From positions 62,001-126,000 of the forward strand of contig NZ_LWBP01000078.1 in NCBI RefSeq assembly GCF_002078015.1: a DNA stretch of 64,000 nucleotides. The letters are read 5' to 3'. The position numbers were made by a program, and so were the translations under genes. Origin of the DNA: Niastella populi. GTDB lineage: Bacteria > Bacteroidota > Bacteroidia > Chitinophagales > Chitinophagaceae. The notes under the pieces are model-generated. The model was not told where the DNA came from and made no database searches. It saw nothing but the letters and a program-made list of their open reading frames with translations. Below, in pieces: positions 17,360 through 25,398 of this stretch; position 1 is the stretch's first letter, and every line of letters starts with the position of its first letter.

Positions 17360-18259
17360 ATGTGGGACCCTTATAAAAAAGGATTTAAGGCTTTTCTGCA
17401 ACTGGAAAGATCGCTTTCCGATAACTCGGTGGAGGCGTACCTGCGCGACATTGAAAAGCTGACCCAGTTCCTGCTGGAAAAGAACAATGTGCAAAGTCCG
17501 GCCAATGTTACCCTGCCCGATCTGCAACAGTTCATCCGCTGGGTAAATGAACTGGGTATGACGCCCACTTCACAGGCCCGCATTATTTCGGGCATTCGTT
17601 CGTTCTATAAGTATTGTCTTATAGAGAACATTGTAACCAAAGACCCCACTACCCTGCTGGAGGCGCCAAAACTAAAACGCGCATTGCCCGATGTACTCAC
17701 CTTTGATGAAATAGAAAATATCATTGCACAAATTGACCTTAGTAAACCTGAAGGCGGCCGTAACAAGGCCATTCTTGAAACCATGTATAGTTGCGGTTTG
17801 CGGGTAAGCGAGGTAGTGAACCTGAAATTGTCGGCACTGTACCTCGATGTTGGTTTTATTCGGGTAACAGGTAAAGGCGATAAGGAACGGCTGGTGCCTA
17901 TCGGAGATTCAGCCGTAAAATATATTACCATATACAAAAGGGATATACGCGTGCATGTGCCGGTAAAAAAGGGTCATGAAGATTATGTGTTCCTGAACCG
18001 CCGCGGCGCCAAACTAACGCGGGTAATGATCTTCCTGATGTTGAAAGACCTGGTAAAAAAAGCAGGCATTACAAAGAATATTTCACCGCATACATTCAGG
18101 CACTCGTTTGCCACACATCTTGTAGAAGGGGGCGCCGATCTGCGTGCCGTGCAGGAGATGCTGGGGCATGAAAGCATTACCACCACTGAGATATATACGC
18201 ACCTCGACAGGGAGTTCCTGCGCGATACGCTGCAGCAGTTTCATCCGGCGTTTAAATGA
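17360..18259 (+). CDS. xerD: Site-specific tyrosine recombinase XerD
   Basis: Resolves chromosome dimers at dif together with a partner or alone. 299 aa, the usual size. N-terminal SAM-like core-binding domain (about 5-90), C-terminal catalytic domain with Arg in YSCGLRVSEVVNL (about 149), Lys in GKGDKERLVP (about 173), HTFRHSFATHL (His and Arg, about 241-251), LGHES (about 266) and the nucleophile in EIYTHLDRE (about 276). All catalytic residues are present. The length and the LGHESITTTEIYTHL run mark it as chromosomal Xer rather than a phage integrase. Confidence 0.94.
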   Translation: MWDPYKKGFKAFLQLERSLSDNSVEAYLRDIEKLTQFLLEKNNVQSPANVTLPDLQQFIRWVNELGMTPTSQARIISGIRSFYKYCLIENIVTKDPTTLLEAPKLKRALPDVLTFDEIENIIAQIDLSKPEGGRNKAILETMYSCGLRVSEVVNLKLSALYLDVGFIRVTGKGDKERLVPIGDSAVKYITIYKRDIRVHVPVKKGHEDYVFLNRRGAKLTRVMIFLMLKDLVKKAGITKNISPHTFRHSFATHLVEGGADLRAVQEMLGHESITTTEIYTHLDREFLRDTLQQFHPAFK

Positions 18260-18392
18260 TGAAAGAAAACATTTGCACTCATACAAGTACAAATTTGCAT
18301 ACACACAACTAATGAATTATTTAGTGTATCTATTGTTGTTACTATTAGCGTTTTACTTAACTTAACGGTACAATAATATATGTAGTGGGTAT

Positions 18393-18920
18393 ATGAAGTA
18401 TGAGATGTATACTGAACTGCTTGTGACAAGTGATTACCTTGTGTATGAGTTTGCCAGCGTAGGACCTAAAGGTACTATTCCTAAGATCATTCAATTTTCC
18501 TCTTATAAAGATGATAAATCCATATACAATTTAGCATTTGGAACTAAAAAATACGATGGCAGTTTAGACGATTTAGCAAGAGATAATAACAATGATAGAA
18601 ATAAAATACTTGCAACCGTCGTATCTGTGTTAAGGGTGTTCTTTGACAAATATCCTGACAAATGGGTATACTTCACAGGAAGCAGCCCCGAACGAACAAG
18701 ACTTTACCGGATGGCAATCACACTAAACCTGGAAGAATTAATTCTTGATTTCGAAATAGTTGGTACACACAATGAGGAGTATACTATTAATAAAGAGCCA
18801 TTTGAAAAAGGGGTTAATTATTTTGGCTTTTTAGTTCGACCTAAAAACCTTAACTTTAAGTATCAATATAAAATTTTATTGTATGAGCCAGAAAGAGAAC
18901 AAGGAGGAACAACAACTTGA
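18393..18920 (+). CDS. DUF6934 family protein
   Basis: 175-aa soluble protein. The family pattern is visible: YEFASVGPKGTIPKIIQF (about 18-35), YNLAFGTKKYDGSLDDL (about 43-59), ILATVVSVLRVFFDKYPDKW (about 70-89) and FTGSSPERTRLYRMAI (about 91-106). The function is unknown. The gene is AT-richer than its neighbours and overlaps the following small gene by 38 bases in another frame, which suggests a jointly acquired two-gene unit. It sits directly after xerD. A toxin-antitoxin or defence role is conceivable, but only the arrangement supports it. Confidence 0.82.
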   Translation: MKYEMYTELLVTSDYLVYEFASVGPKGTIPKIIQFSSYKDDKSIYNLAFGTKKYDGSLDDLARDNNNDRNKILATVVSVLRVFFDKYPDKWVYFTGSSPERTRLYRMAITLNLEELILDFEIVGTHNEEYTINKEPFEKGVNYFGFLVRPKNLNFKYQYKILLYEPEREQGGTTT

Positions 18921-19068
18921 GAAGGAACGGATCATTAAGTTCGCCGCATCTCTGGGTATTAACTTAACAGTACTCGATAAGCCATCTGATAAAATATATT
19001 TCCCTGAAAAGGTTGAAGAAGCCAATAGAGTATTATCCCAACTGAACCTTGACGATTTAAAAAGATAA
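18883..19068 (+). CDS. Small hypothetical protein overlapping DUF6934 gene
   Basis: 61-aa protein: a charged N-terminal helix (SQKENKEEQQLEKERIIKF) followed by a short mixed segment (LTVLDKPSDKIYFPEKV). I do not recognise a family. The ATG at 18883 lies inside the DUF6934 gene; the 38-base overlap and the shared strong terminator right after (19089) argue it is real and translationally coupled. Confidence 0.65.
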   Translation: MSQKENKEEQQLEKERIIKFAASLGINLTVLDKPSDKIYFPEKVEEANRVLSQLNLDDLKR

Positions 19069-19088
19069 TTTTTTATCACCTATATTCA

Positions 19089-19119
19089 GCCATCCCGACA
19101 AAGTCGCGATGGCTTTTTT
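19089..19119 (+). terminator. Terminator of the DUF6934 / small-gene operon
   Basis: 11-bp stem with one mismatch (GCCATCCCGAC, AAA loop, GTCGCGATGGC) followed by six T residues, 20 bases after the small gene's stop. Confidence 0.85.
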
Positions 19120-19125
19120 ATTTAT

Positions 19126-19152
19126 AAAAAATACCGGCCCTGCGGCCGGTAT
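19126..19152 (-). terminator. Terminator of the minus-strand four-cysteine protein gene
   Basis: Perfect 9-bp stem ATACCGGCC / GGCCGGTAT with a 4-base loop; on the minus strand it is followed by five to six T residues. It serves the gene ending at 19225 and lies back to back with the plus-strand terminator at 19089. Confidence 0.8.
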
Positions 19153-19224
19153 AGAACCATGAAATAGAAATAATCACTACCTCATTTTACTTCCTGATGA
19201 ACCCGTAGAAAAAGGAAAAGGGAT

Positions 19225-19947
19225 TTATTTTTCTTTCTTACATTTTTCTTTACCCTTGCTTGTAGTATCCAATTGCACTAAAACCGCCCCCATCAAAGCC
19301 TCTTCTTTTATTGCCACCTCTACATCATTCCAATCGGCATAGTTATTCAACTGCACTGTATTTGTGAAGAAGTTTTGCGCAGTAACTTCTAATATTACAG
19401 CTTTACCGGTATCATTTCCTAAGCTGAACTTACCCATTGAATCGGTAACTGCAGCTTCTCGGGTACTGCCCAATAAACGAACCTGTGCGCCTGCCACCGG
19501 TAAACCTGTATTCAAATTGTATACTTTCCCATTTATCTCTAACGGCGGCTGGTGACATGTGACACTATCATCAACTGCTATTTTACCTAGTACTTCGTTA
19601 TCTTCTACTATTTCAACACGCTCCACCTCCCCTGTTGTACTGTCATCACACGACTCAAAAAACAACATACCGGCCAGCAATACATTCCAAATGTATGGCA
19701 CTGAAAACCGCCGTTTATTAATCGCCGGTTCTATCTTCCTGTGCAACTGATCATTGGCAAAACGCCCGCACAGCGGCTGGCCTGCTGCTTTGGTGATAGT
19801 ATCGAGCATTTCCTTATCGCTCATCGCAGTAAAATCAACTACTGTTTTCCGGCACGAACCGCAAAAGCGCCCCTTTTCTTTAGGTGTCATGTTCTGCCAG
19901 TTCTCATGGCAGGGTTGCGGTATATGAATTTGTACGGATCTTGACAT
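19225..19947 (-). CDS. Membrane protein: four-cysteine N-terminal domain, internal signal/anchor, carboxypeptidase-regulatory-like domain
   Basis: 240 aa. Residues 1-62 hold four cysteines (C13, C29, C32, C60) in PCHENWQNM, GRFCGSC and LCGRF; this resembles a metal-binding domain common in Bacteroidota but without a function known to me. A hydrophobic segment follows (about 82-98, YIWNVLLAGMLFFESC), whose Cys may be a degenerate lipobox. The rest, including a carboxypeptidase-regulatory-like sandwich (about 138-205, GKVYNLNTGLPVAGAQV), would be periplasmic. It is a paralogue of the gene just upstream (20010-21065), in the same orientation, and ends at its own terminator. Confidence 0.8.
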   Translation of the reverse strand: MSRSVQIHIPQPCHENWQNMTPKEKGRFCGSCRKTVVDFTAMSDKEMLDTITKAAGQPLCGRFANDQLHRKIEPAINKRRFSVPYIWNVLLAGMLFFESCDDSTTGEVERVEIVEDNEVLGKIAVDDSVTCHQPPLEINGKVYNLNTGLPVAGAQVRLLGSTREAAVTDSMGKFSLGNDTGKAVILEVTAQNFFTNTVQLNNYADWNDVEVAIKEEALMGAVLVQLDTTSKGKEKCKKEK

Positions 19948-20009
19948 AAGTGCGGTTTTAATTAAGATGCCCGAGTAAACAAAATTCCATAAGTATTTCG
20001 CTGTAAAAA

Positions 20010-21065
20010 CTATTGCAGCAACAATTTACTTTGATAAACATTCTTTGTATCGGGCGATGAAATGCGCAACCAGTAAATACCGGCGCTCCATGCCACCTGT
20101 GTATGCAGATCGATCACCTGTTCCTTTGTTTGCATCAACAACGGTTGTACCTGCATAACCTGTCCGGCCGCGTTCAAAACCTCCAGTTTGTATGCACCGG
20201 CCTGTTTTAGCGATAAAAGTATCTGCAGGCTGTTACCGCGTACTACCGGGTTGGGGTATAACCTGGTATCTTTCTTCGGCAACAAGTCGTTTATATTGCT
20301 TTTTATTTTTTCAGTTCTGGTATGAGTAACACGGTAACTTACACCGCCCATTCTGACATTACACCTCTTTGTAATTTCAGAACTATTAACAGTAACCTCT
20401 GCCAACCCAACAACGGCAGGTTTCAATGCAACCTGAATATCACTCCTGTTGGCAAGCGCATCAATTTCCAGGGTTTGCGTTTCATACCCGATAGCACTGA
20501 ACTCCAACACCACCGCTTCGGTCTTCTCCACTTTAAGGGTGAACTTACCCGCTGTATCGGCCATACACCCAATGCCGGCATCTTTCACGCGTATGCTGGC
20601 GCCCATTACCGGCTGGTTATTCCTTTCATCGAGCACCAAACCTTTCATTTCAACAGGTATTACAGTTTTCTTTACACCAGCCCGGGGCCCATAAGCCACC
20701 TTCCCCATGATTGGCCGGTCTTCACTAATAATTTCAACCGGTTTCTCAGGTTTATCTTTAACCTGTGCATCTGCCTTTGTCATAAGAAAAGTGGCCACCA
20801 GAATATTCCACACGTACGCCCATGAAAAGCGTTTCTTCGTTTCTGTTATTTTCAGTTCCCTGTTCAACTGGTCATCGGCCATACGGCCGCACACGTTGTG
20901 ATCTGCCTTTAAAAAATAGTTCAATACTTCCTGGTCGCTCATCATGGTGAAATCAACTACCGTCTTTTGACACGAACCGCAAAAACGGCCCTGTTCCTGC
21001 GGGGTCATATTTTGCCAGTTCTCATGGCAGGGTTCGGCTATGTTTAACTGTAAAGATCTTGGCAT
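20010..21065 (-). CDS. Four-cysteine N-terminal domain, internal signal sequence, carboxypeptidase-regulatory-like domain and T9SS C-terminal sorting domain
   Basis: 351 aa from the ATG at 21065, chosen because it aligns with the start of the paralogue; an upstream TTG at 21083 is possible. C13, C29, C32 and C59 form the same C-CxxC-C domain (PCHENWQNM, GRFCGSC, VCGRM). Residues about 80-100 look like a signal sequence ending ADAQ, although 80 residues precede it. Next come a carboxypeptidase-regulatory-like domain (about 137-225) and a C-terminal type IX secretion sorting domain (about 265-351, RLYPNPV, LEVLNAAGQV, GIYWLRI). The apparent layout is cytoplasmic metal domain, membrane crossing, secreted region. 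Divergent from an ECF sigma gene. Confidence 0.82.
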   Translation of the reverse strand: MPRSLQLNIAEPCHENWQNMTPQEQGRFCGSCQKTVVDFTMMSDQEVLNYFLKADHNVCGRMADDQLNRELKITETKKRFSWAYVWNILVATFLMTKADAQVKDKPEKPVEIISEDRPIMGKVAYGPRAGVKKTVIPVEMKGLVLDERNNQPVMGASIRVKDAGIGCMADTAGKFTLKVEKTEAVVLEFSAIGYETQTLEIDALANRSDIQVALKPAVVGLAEVTVNSSEITKRCNVRMGGVSYRVTHTRTEKIKSNINDLLPKKDTRLYPNPVVRGNSLQILLSLKQAGAYKLEVLNAAGQVMQVQPLLMQTKEQVIDLHTQVAWSAGIYWLRISSPDTKNVYQSKLLLQ

Positions 21066-21251
21066 AAAGAACGTATTTGCCAATATTGATGTGGCTGCCG
21101 CAAAAATTACATAACCCGGAAATAAAAATATTTAAGCCCATGCCGGGCAGGCTTTTGAACCTGCATAAGAACATGGCAACCAAAGCGCGGAATTATCGTC
21201 TTATTATTTACACAACCAACTTGTTATATCTTTTGTTAATTTTAAGCGTCG

Positions 21252-21854
21252 GTGGCATTTTTAAAGAACATACCAACCAGCGAGTTGCCCGATAGGGAAT
21301 TGGTCAGCCTGTTTCGCACATCCGGGAATATGGATGTGCTGGCGGCGCTATTTCAACGGTATATGGACCTGCTATATGGCGTTTGCCTGAAATACCTGAA
21401 ACAACCCGAGCCGGCGAGAGACGCGGTGATGCAGATCTTTGAAGAGCTGGTGGTCAAATTGCCCAAACATGAGGTGGAAAATTTTAAAAGCTGGCTGTAT
21501 ACCCTGGCTAAAAACTACTGTCTCATGCAGTTACGCACACCGAAAAACCTGAGAACCACAGAATTTAATCCCGATAGTATGCAATTGGAGGAAGAAGTGC
21601 ATCTGAATGGCATACAGGTGAGAGAAGATAACCTGCAAAAACTGGAGCGTTGTTTGCAAACTTTATCAACGGAGCAAAAAACAGCTGTGGAATTGTTCTA
21701 TTTGCAGAACAAATGTTATAAAGAAATTGCAGAAGCAACCGGCATTGAATGGAATAAGGTTCGCAGCTTTATCCAGAACGGCAGACGGAATTTAAAAATT
21801 TGTATGGAGAAACCGGAAACGGAAACCGTTGAAGCCCGTAATACCAGGTATTGA
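21252..21854 (+). CDS. ECF-type RNA polymerase sigma factor (sigma-70 family)
   Basis: 200 aa. Region 2 (about 25-95) shows ALFQRYMDLLYGVCLKYL and the AKNYCLMQLR stretch; region 4 (about 128-185) shows LSTEQKTAVELFYLQNKCYKEIAEATG with a helix-turn-helix, split here as LSTEQKTAVELFYL and CYKEIAEATGI. The start is GTG at 21252. The next gene, 40 bases downstream, is a membrane protein with a cytoplasmic N-terminus and may be its regulator. The divergent paralogous pair (19225-21065) could be a target or partner; that is inference from position only. Confidence 0.92.
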   Translation: MAFLKNIPTSELPDRELVSLFRTSGNMDVLAALFQRYMDLLYGVCLKYLKQPEPARDAVMQIFEELVVKLPKHEVENFKSWLYTLAKNYCLMQLRTPKNLRTTEFNPDSMQLEEEVHLNGIQVREDNLQKLERCLQTLSTEQKTAVELFYLQNKCYKEIAEATGIEWNKVRSFIQNGRRNLKICMEKPETETVEARNTRY

Positions 21855-21894
21855 ACGGTTAATGGAAAAATAAACTGACCAGGCTTTACCAGTC

Positions 21895-23358
21895 ATGAAC
21901 GATCATAAAGAACATATCAGTCAATATTCGGCAGCAGATATCCAGCGATATGTGCAGGGGAAACTACCTGCCGCAGAAATGCACGCTATGGAAAAAGCGG
22001 CGCTTGACGATCCGTTCCTGGCCGACGCCATTGAAGGTATGCAACAGGCTTTTGAAGAACATGAAGAAAAGGTTGTTACCGGTCAGTTACAACAACTGCA
22101 TCAGCAATTTCAAACCCGTACAACCGGCAAAGGCCGGGTAGTGGCGTTTAAACCTTTCCGCTACTGGCAGGCCGCTGCAGCCGCGGTTATAGTGATCATC
22201 AGCGGCGTGTGGATCTACACCCTTGTTAACCGGAACACAACGGAAAACAATACAACCGCTTTTGCCAAAACAGAAAATCAGCAACAGCAACAAGCGCCCG
22301 CGCCTTCGCCTGCCGATAGTAAAAATATCACCATCGATACCGATTCGGTAACACCACCTGTTGAAACACCCAAAACAATCAGTCGATACCCGAATAAACA
22401 ACAGGTTGTAACGAGCAAAGAAAGCGCACGGGCCGCAACAGGAAAGTCGGAGCAACAATCGAATGTTTTAAATTATTCAACACAGGCGCAGGCTGCACCC
22501 AATAAACAGACGTTAGACAACCCTGACAGGTATTTTGCCAATCAGGAAAAGAAAGACGTGCCGGCCGAAAAGAAAGTGGAACCCACGCCTTCGGCTCCTG
22601 CTGCCGCTGCAGCGCCGGTAGTGTCTAAAGCCGTTAAAAGTGATGATGCAAAATTTCAGGATAGAGAAGCTGAGACCGAACTGATAACGATAGCCAAACC
22701 GGAACGTCGCTTAAAAAAAGCGGTCTCAAAAGACAAGAACCTGTCGGGTTTTATCAAAGGCCAGGTAACGGACCCATTCAACAATCCCGTTGCTAACGCC
22801 TATGTACAAATACAAAAAAATAACAATAACAACTTCTTCAATAATTTCACCACCGACAAATCGGGATTTTTTAAAATACCGGTTTCCGATTCGGTAGTGA
22901 ACGTGGCGGTGAATGTAAGCGGTTATGGAACGCAGAATTTCGTTCTTCAGAACAATGCATCAATGAACCAACTGCAACTGCAACCCGCGAACCATGCGGC
23001 CAATGCAAATTATTACACCCCAACCGCACCGGGAGTTGTCAACGGCAGAAAACAGCTGGCAAACAACTATAAACTCCCGAATGTAACCGTTTATGAAGCG
23101 GAACCTGCATACGGCTGGGTTGCGTTTGGGCAATACCTGGAAAAAAATAAAAACACACCGGCCGGCGCCGACAGTCTTTCAGGAAATGTAGTGCTCTCAT
23201 TTGAAGTAAATAAAAAAGGCGTTTTAGCCGATTTCAAAATAGAACAGTCATTGTCAAAACTACACGATGAAGAAGCCATCCGCCTTATTAAACAGGGGCC
23301 TTCCTGGAAATTGCGGAGTGGACGTAAAGCCCGGGTTACCGTTATGGTACGTTTTTAA
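21895..23358 (+). CDS. Putative anti-sigma / TonB-like protein with carboxypeptidase-regulatory-like domain
   Basis: 487 aa. N-terminus (1-60, SAADIQRYVQGKLPAAEMHAM) resembles the cytoplasmic part of anti-sigma factors, but the HxxxCxxC zinc motif is missing. One membrane segment lies at about 90-110 (AAAAAVIVIISGVWIYTLV). A long low-complexity Gln/Pro/Ala region (about 118-280) could span the periplasm. A carboxypeptidase-regulatory-like domain (about 285-350, GFIKGQVTDPFNNPVANAYV) and a TonB C-terminal-like domain (about 400-487, GNVVLSFEVNKKGVLADFKI) follow. It lies 40 bases after the ECF sigma gene and is likely its partner. Confidence 0.82.
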   Translation: MNDHKEHISQYSAADIQRYVQGKLPAAEMHAMEKAALDDPFLADAIEGMQQAFEEHEEKVVTGQLQQLHQQFQTRTTGKGRVVAFKPFRYWQAAAAAVIVIISGVWIYTLVNRNTTENNTTAFAKTENQQQQQAPAPSPADSKNITIDTDSVTPPVETPKTISRYPNKQQVVTSKESARAATGKSEQQSNVLNYSTQAQAAPNKQTLDNPDRYFANQEKKDVPAEKKVEPTPSAPAAAAAPVVSKAVKSDDAKFQDREAETELITIAKPERRLKKAVSKDKNLSGFIKGQVTDPFNNPVANAYVQIQKNNNNNFFNNFTTDKSGFFKIPVSDSVVNVAVNVSGYGTQNFVLQNNASMNQLQLQPANHAANANYYTPTAPGVVNGRKQLANNYKLPNVTVYEAEPAYGWVAFGQYLEKNKNTPAGADSLSGNVVLSFEVNKKGVLADFKIEQSLSKLHDEEAIRLIKQGPSWKLRSGRKARVTVMVRF

Positions 23359-23382
23359 TGATCCGTTCATCCAAACTTCTCA

Positions 23383-23411
23383 TTGCGCAATTCTTTTATA
23401 TCTTACTTTCG
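23383..23411 (+). promoter_or_regulatory. Bacteroidota-type promoter of DUF2911 gene
   Basis: TTG at 23383-23385, 18 bases, then TACTTTCG at 23404-23411 (consensus TAnnTTTG, one mismatch), 16 bases before the ATG at 23428. Its position argues against any start upstream of 23428. Confidence 0.6.
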
Positions 23412-23427
23412 CGCAAATACCTTCGTC

Positions 23428-24267
23428 ATGAGAAAGACTATAATGATTGGATGCTTGCTCGCATTTGCTGTTACCACTAAAGCGCAGCTTAAAACACCTG
23501 CGCCTTCCAGTACACAAACCATTAAACAGGATTTTGGCCTCGGTTCCATTGAATTGTCATACTCCCGCCCAAACATGAAAGGCCGCAAAATTTATGGCGA
23601 CCTGGTGCCTTTTGGGAAAGTATGGCGTACCGGAGCCAACCAGGCTACCACCCTTACCTTTTCCGATGAGGTAACTATCGGCGGCACAAAAATACCAGCC
23701 GGTAAATATGGTTTGCTTACTATTCCTGATAAAGGTTCATGGACGTTCATCATTACCAAATCAGTAGATGTAACTTCACCATCAGCTTACAAACAGGAAA
23801 ATGATGTAGTGCGTGTACAGGCAAAACCTGTAAGCATCAAAAACAAAATGGAAACCTTCACCATGCAGTTCGCCAATGTAAAGCCAACAAGCATTGAGCT
23901 GCATTTGATGTGGGACCAAACCGATGTGGCTCTTCCCATCAGCACCGATATAGAAGGCAAAGTAATGGCCCAGATCGATGAGCTGATGAAACAGGAAGAC
24001 GCTAAAAAACATCCTTATTTCGGCGCTGCCATGTATTATATGGACAATGGCAAGGACCTGAACCAGGCCCTTACCTGGTTTAACAAAGCGGCAGAACAAA
24101 ATCCCAAAGCCTTCTGGGTACTTCACCAGAAAGCCAATTGCCTGGCAAAACTGGGCAAAAAACAGGAAGCTATTGAAACAGCCAACAAATCAATTGAACT
24201 GGCAAAAGAAGCCAAGAACGACGATTACGTGGCGTTGAACCAAAAGCTGCTTGCTACTTTAAAATAG
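23428..24267 (+). CDS. DUF2911 domain-containing exported protein with TPR-like C-terminus
   Basis: 279 aa. Start set at the ATG 23428 because it begins a clean signal peptide (MRKTIMIGCLLAFAVTTKAQ) and a promoter-like element lies just before it. DUF2911 spans about 30-170, with the family marks IELSYSRPNMKGRKIYG, GKVWRTGANQATTL and IPAGKYGLLTIPDKGSWTFI, split as IPAGKYGLLTIP and GSWTFI. The C-terminal 100 residues contain helical TPR-like repeats (LTWFNKAAEQNPKAFW). Function unknown; periplasmic. It ends before a strong terminator. Confidence 0.9.
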   Translation: MRKTIMIGCLLAFAVTTKAQLKTPAPSSTQTIKQDFGLGSIELSYSRPNMKGRKIYGDLVPFGKVWRTGANQATTLTFSDEVTIGGTKIPAGKYGLLTIPDKGSWTFIITKSVDVTSPSAYKQENDVVRVQAKPVSIKNKMETFTMQFANVKPTSIELHLMWDQTDVALPISTDIEGKVMAQIDELMKQEDAKKHPYFGAAMYYMDNGKDLNQALTWFNKAAEQNPKAFWVLHQKANCLAKLGKKQEAIETANKSIELAKEAKNDDYVALNQKLLATLK

Positions 24268-24286
24268 CATTCACAATCAATGTTTT

Positions 24287-24319
24287 AAAGGTGTGTTTCA
24301 AAAGAAACACACCTTTTTT
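24287..24319 (+). terminator. Terminator of DUF2911 gene
   Basis: Perfect 13-bp stem AAAGGTGTGTTTC / GAAACACACCTTT with AAAA loop, running into six T residues. Confidence 0.92.
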
Positions 24320-24379
24320 AATTACCGCCCATGTATAAAAAACACGTTTTTCTTTTGCCGGAAAATAACAATGTCTTAA

Positions 24380-24401
24380 ATTACGTAATCAATTACATAA
24401 T
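24380..24401. promoter_or_regulatory. Likely MarR-type operator (two palindromes)
   Basis: Two near-identical 10-bp inverted repeats, ATTACGTAAT (24380-24389) and ATTACATAAT (24392-24401), are spaced by 2 bases and end 10 bases before the ATG of the MarR-GNAT gene. This is the expected layout of an autoregulatory MarR dimer site. Confidence 0.55.
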
Positions 24402-24411
24402 TAGTTAAACA

Positions 24412-25368
24412 ATGGACTTTTATAACAATGCCGGCAAAATGGCCCTGGGCAGCCGGTTGCGCCGTCTGAGTGAGCAAATAACCGAAGATGCCGGCCAGGT
24501 TTACCAGATGTACAACGTATCGCTGCATCCCAAATGGTTCCCTGTATTTCATGCCCTTTCGCAGGGGCAGGACAAAACCATTACCGCAATTGCGGAAGAG
24601 ATCGGCCACTCCCACCCTTCGGTAAGCACTATCATCAGGGAAATGGTGAAACAGGGTATCGTAACTGAAAAAAAAGATAAACAGGATGGCCGCAAGAATG
24701 TGGTTTGCCTTTCGAAAAAAGGCAAAGAAGTAGTTAGCAGTATTGCCCCGCAATATACAGATGTTACCAATGCCATCGAGGATGCGCTGTCGCAAACCCG
24801 CCACGATCTTTGGAAGGCCATTGAGGAATGGGAATTCCTGTTAAAACAGAAATCGCTCCTGCGCCGGGTTCAGGAACAAAAGAAAATGCGCGAAAGCCGC
24901 GATGTACAGATCGTGGATTACAATCCAGCTTACCAGGAAGCGTTCAAACAACTGAACGAGGAATGGATCTCCAAATATTTTAAAATGGAAGCGGCCGATC
25001 ATAAAGCGCTGGATAATCCACAACAAAACATCATTGACCCGGGCGGCCATATACTGGTAGCGTTATATAACAACGAACCGGTGGGTGTATGCGCGTTAAT
25101 GAAAATGGATGATCCCGTTTATGAATACGAACTGGTGAAGATGGCCGTTTCGCCAAAGGCGCAGGGAAAAAACATTGGCTGGCTGTTGGGAATAGCCGCC
25201 ATTGATAAAGCCAGATCATTAGGCGCTAAAAAACTATACCTTGAAAGTAATACCATACTGAAACCAGCCATCAACCTGTATCACAAATTAGGGTTTCAGA
25301 AAGTAATAGGCCATACCACCCCGTATGAACGATGCAACATACAAATGGAACTGGTGATCGGGATTTGA
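24412..25368 (+). CDS. Bifunctional MarR-type helix-turn-helix / GNAT N-acetyltransferase
   Basis: 318 aa fusion. N-terminal MarR-like winged helix (about 10-145) contains ITAIAEEIGHSHPSVSTIIREMVKQGIVTEKKDKQDGRKN, seen in parts as EEIGHSHPSVSTIIREM (recognition helix) and KDGRKN-like wing. C-terminal GNAT domain (about 165-318) has VALYNNEPVGVCAL, the acetyl-CoA loop KMAVSPKAQGKNIGWLL (about 243-259) and LYLESNTILKPAINLYHKLGF (about 280-300), shown in parts. This architecture is known in Bacteroidota. A small-molecule acetylation linked to autoregulation is plausible; the substrate is unknown. Confidence 0.92.
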   Translation: MDFYNNAGKMALGSRLRRLSEQITEDAGQVYQMYNVSLHPKWFPVFHALSQGQDKTITAIAEEIGHSHPSVSTIIREMVKQGIVTEKKDKQDGRKNVVCLSKKGKEVVSSIAPQYTDVTNAIEDALSQTRHDLWKAIEEWEFLLKQKSLLRRVQEQKKMRESRDVQIVDYNPAYQEAFKQLNEEWISKYFKMEAADHKALDNPQQNIIDPGGHILVALYNNEPVGVCALMKMDDPVYEYELVKMAVSPKAQGKNIGWLLGIAAIDKARSLGAKKLYLESNTILKPAINLYHKLGFQKVIGHTTPYERCNIQMELVIGI

Positions 25369-25398
25369 TAATTAACCCAGGAGCAGTAGTATTATAAC

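Noticed and set aside
17360-18259. Integrase of a mobile element
   Set aside because: Length and motifs match chromosomal XerD; no att-like duplication or element genes flank it.
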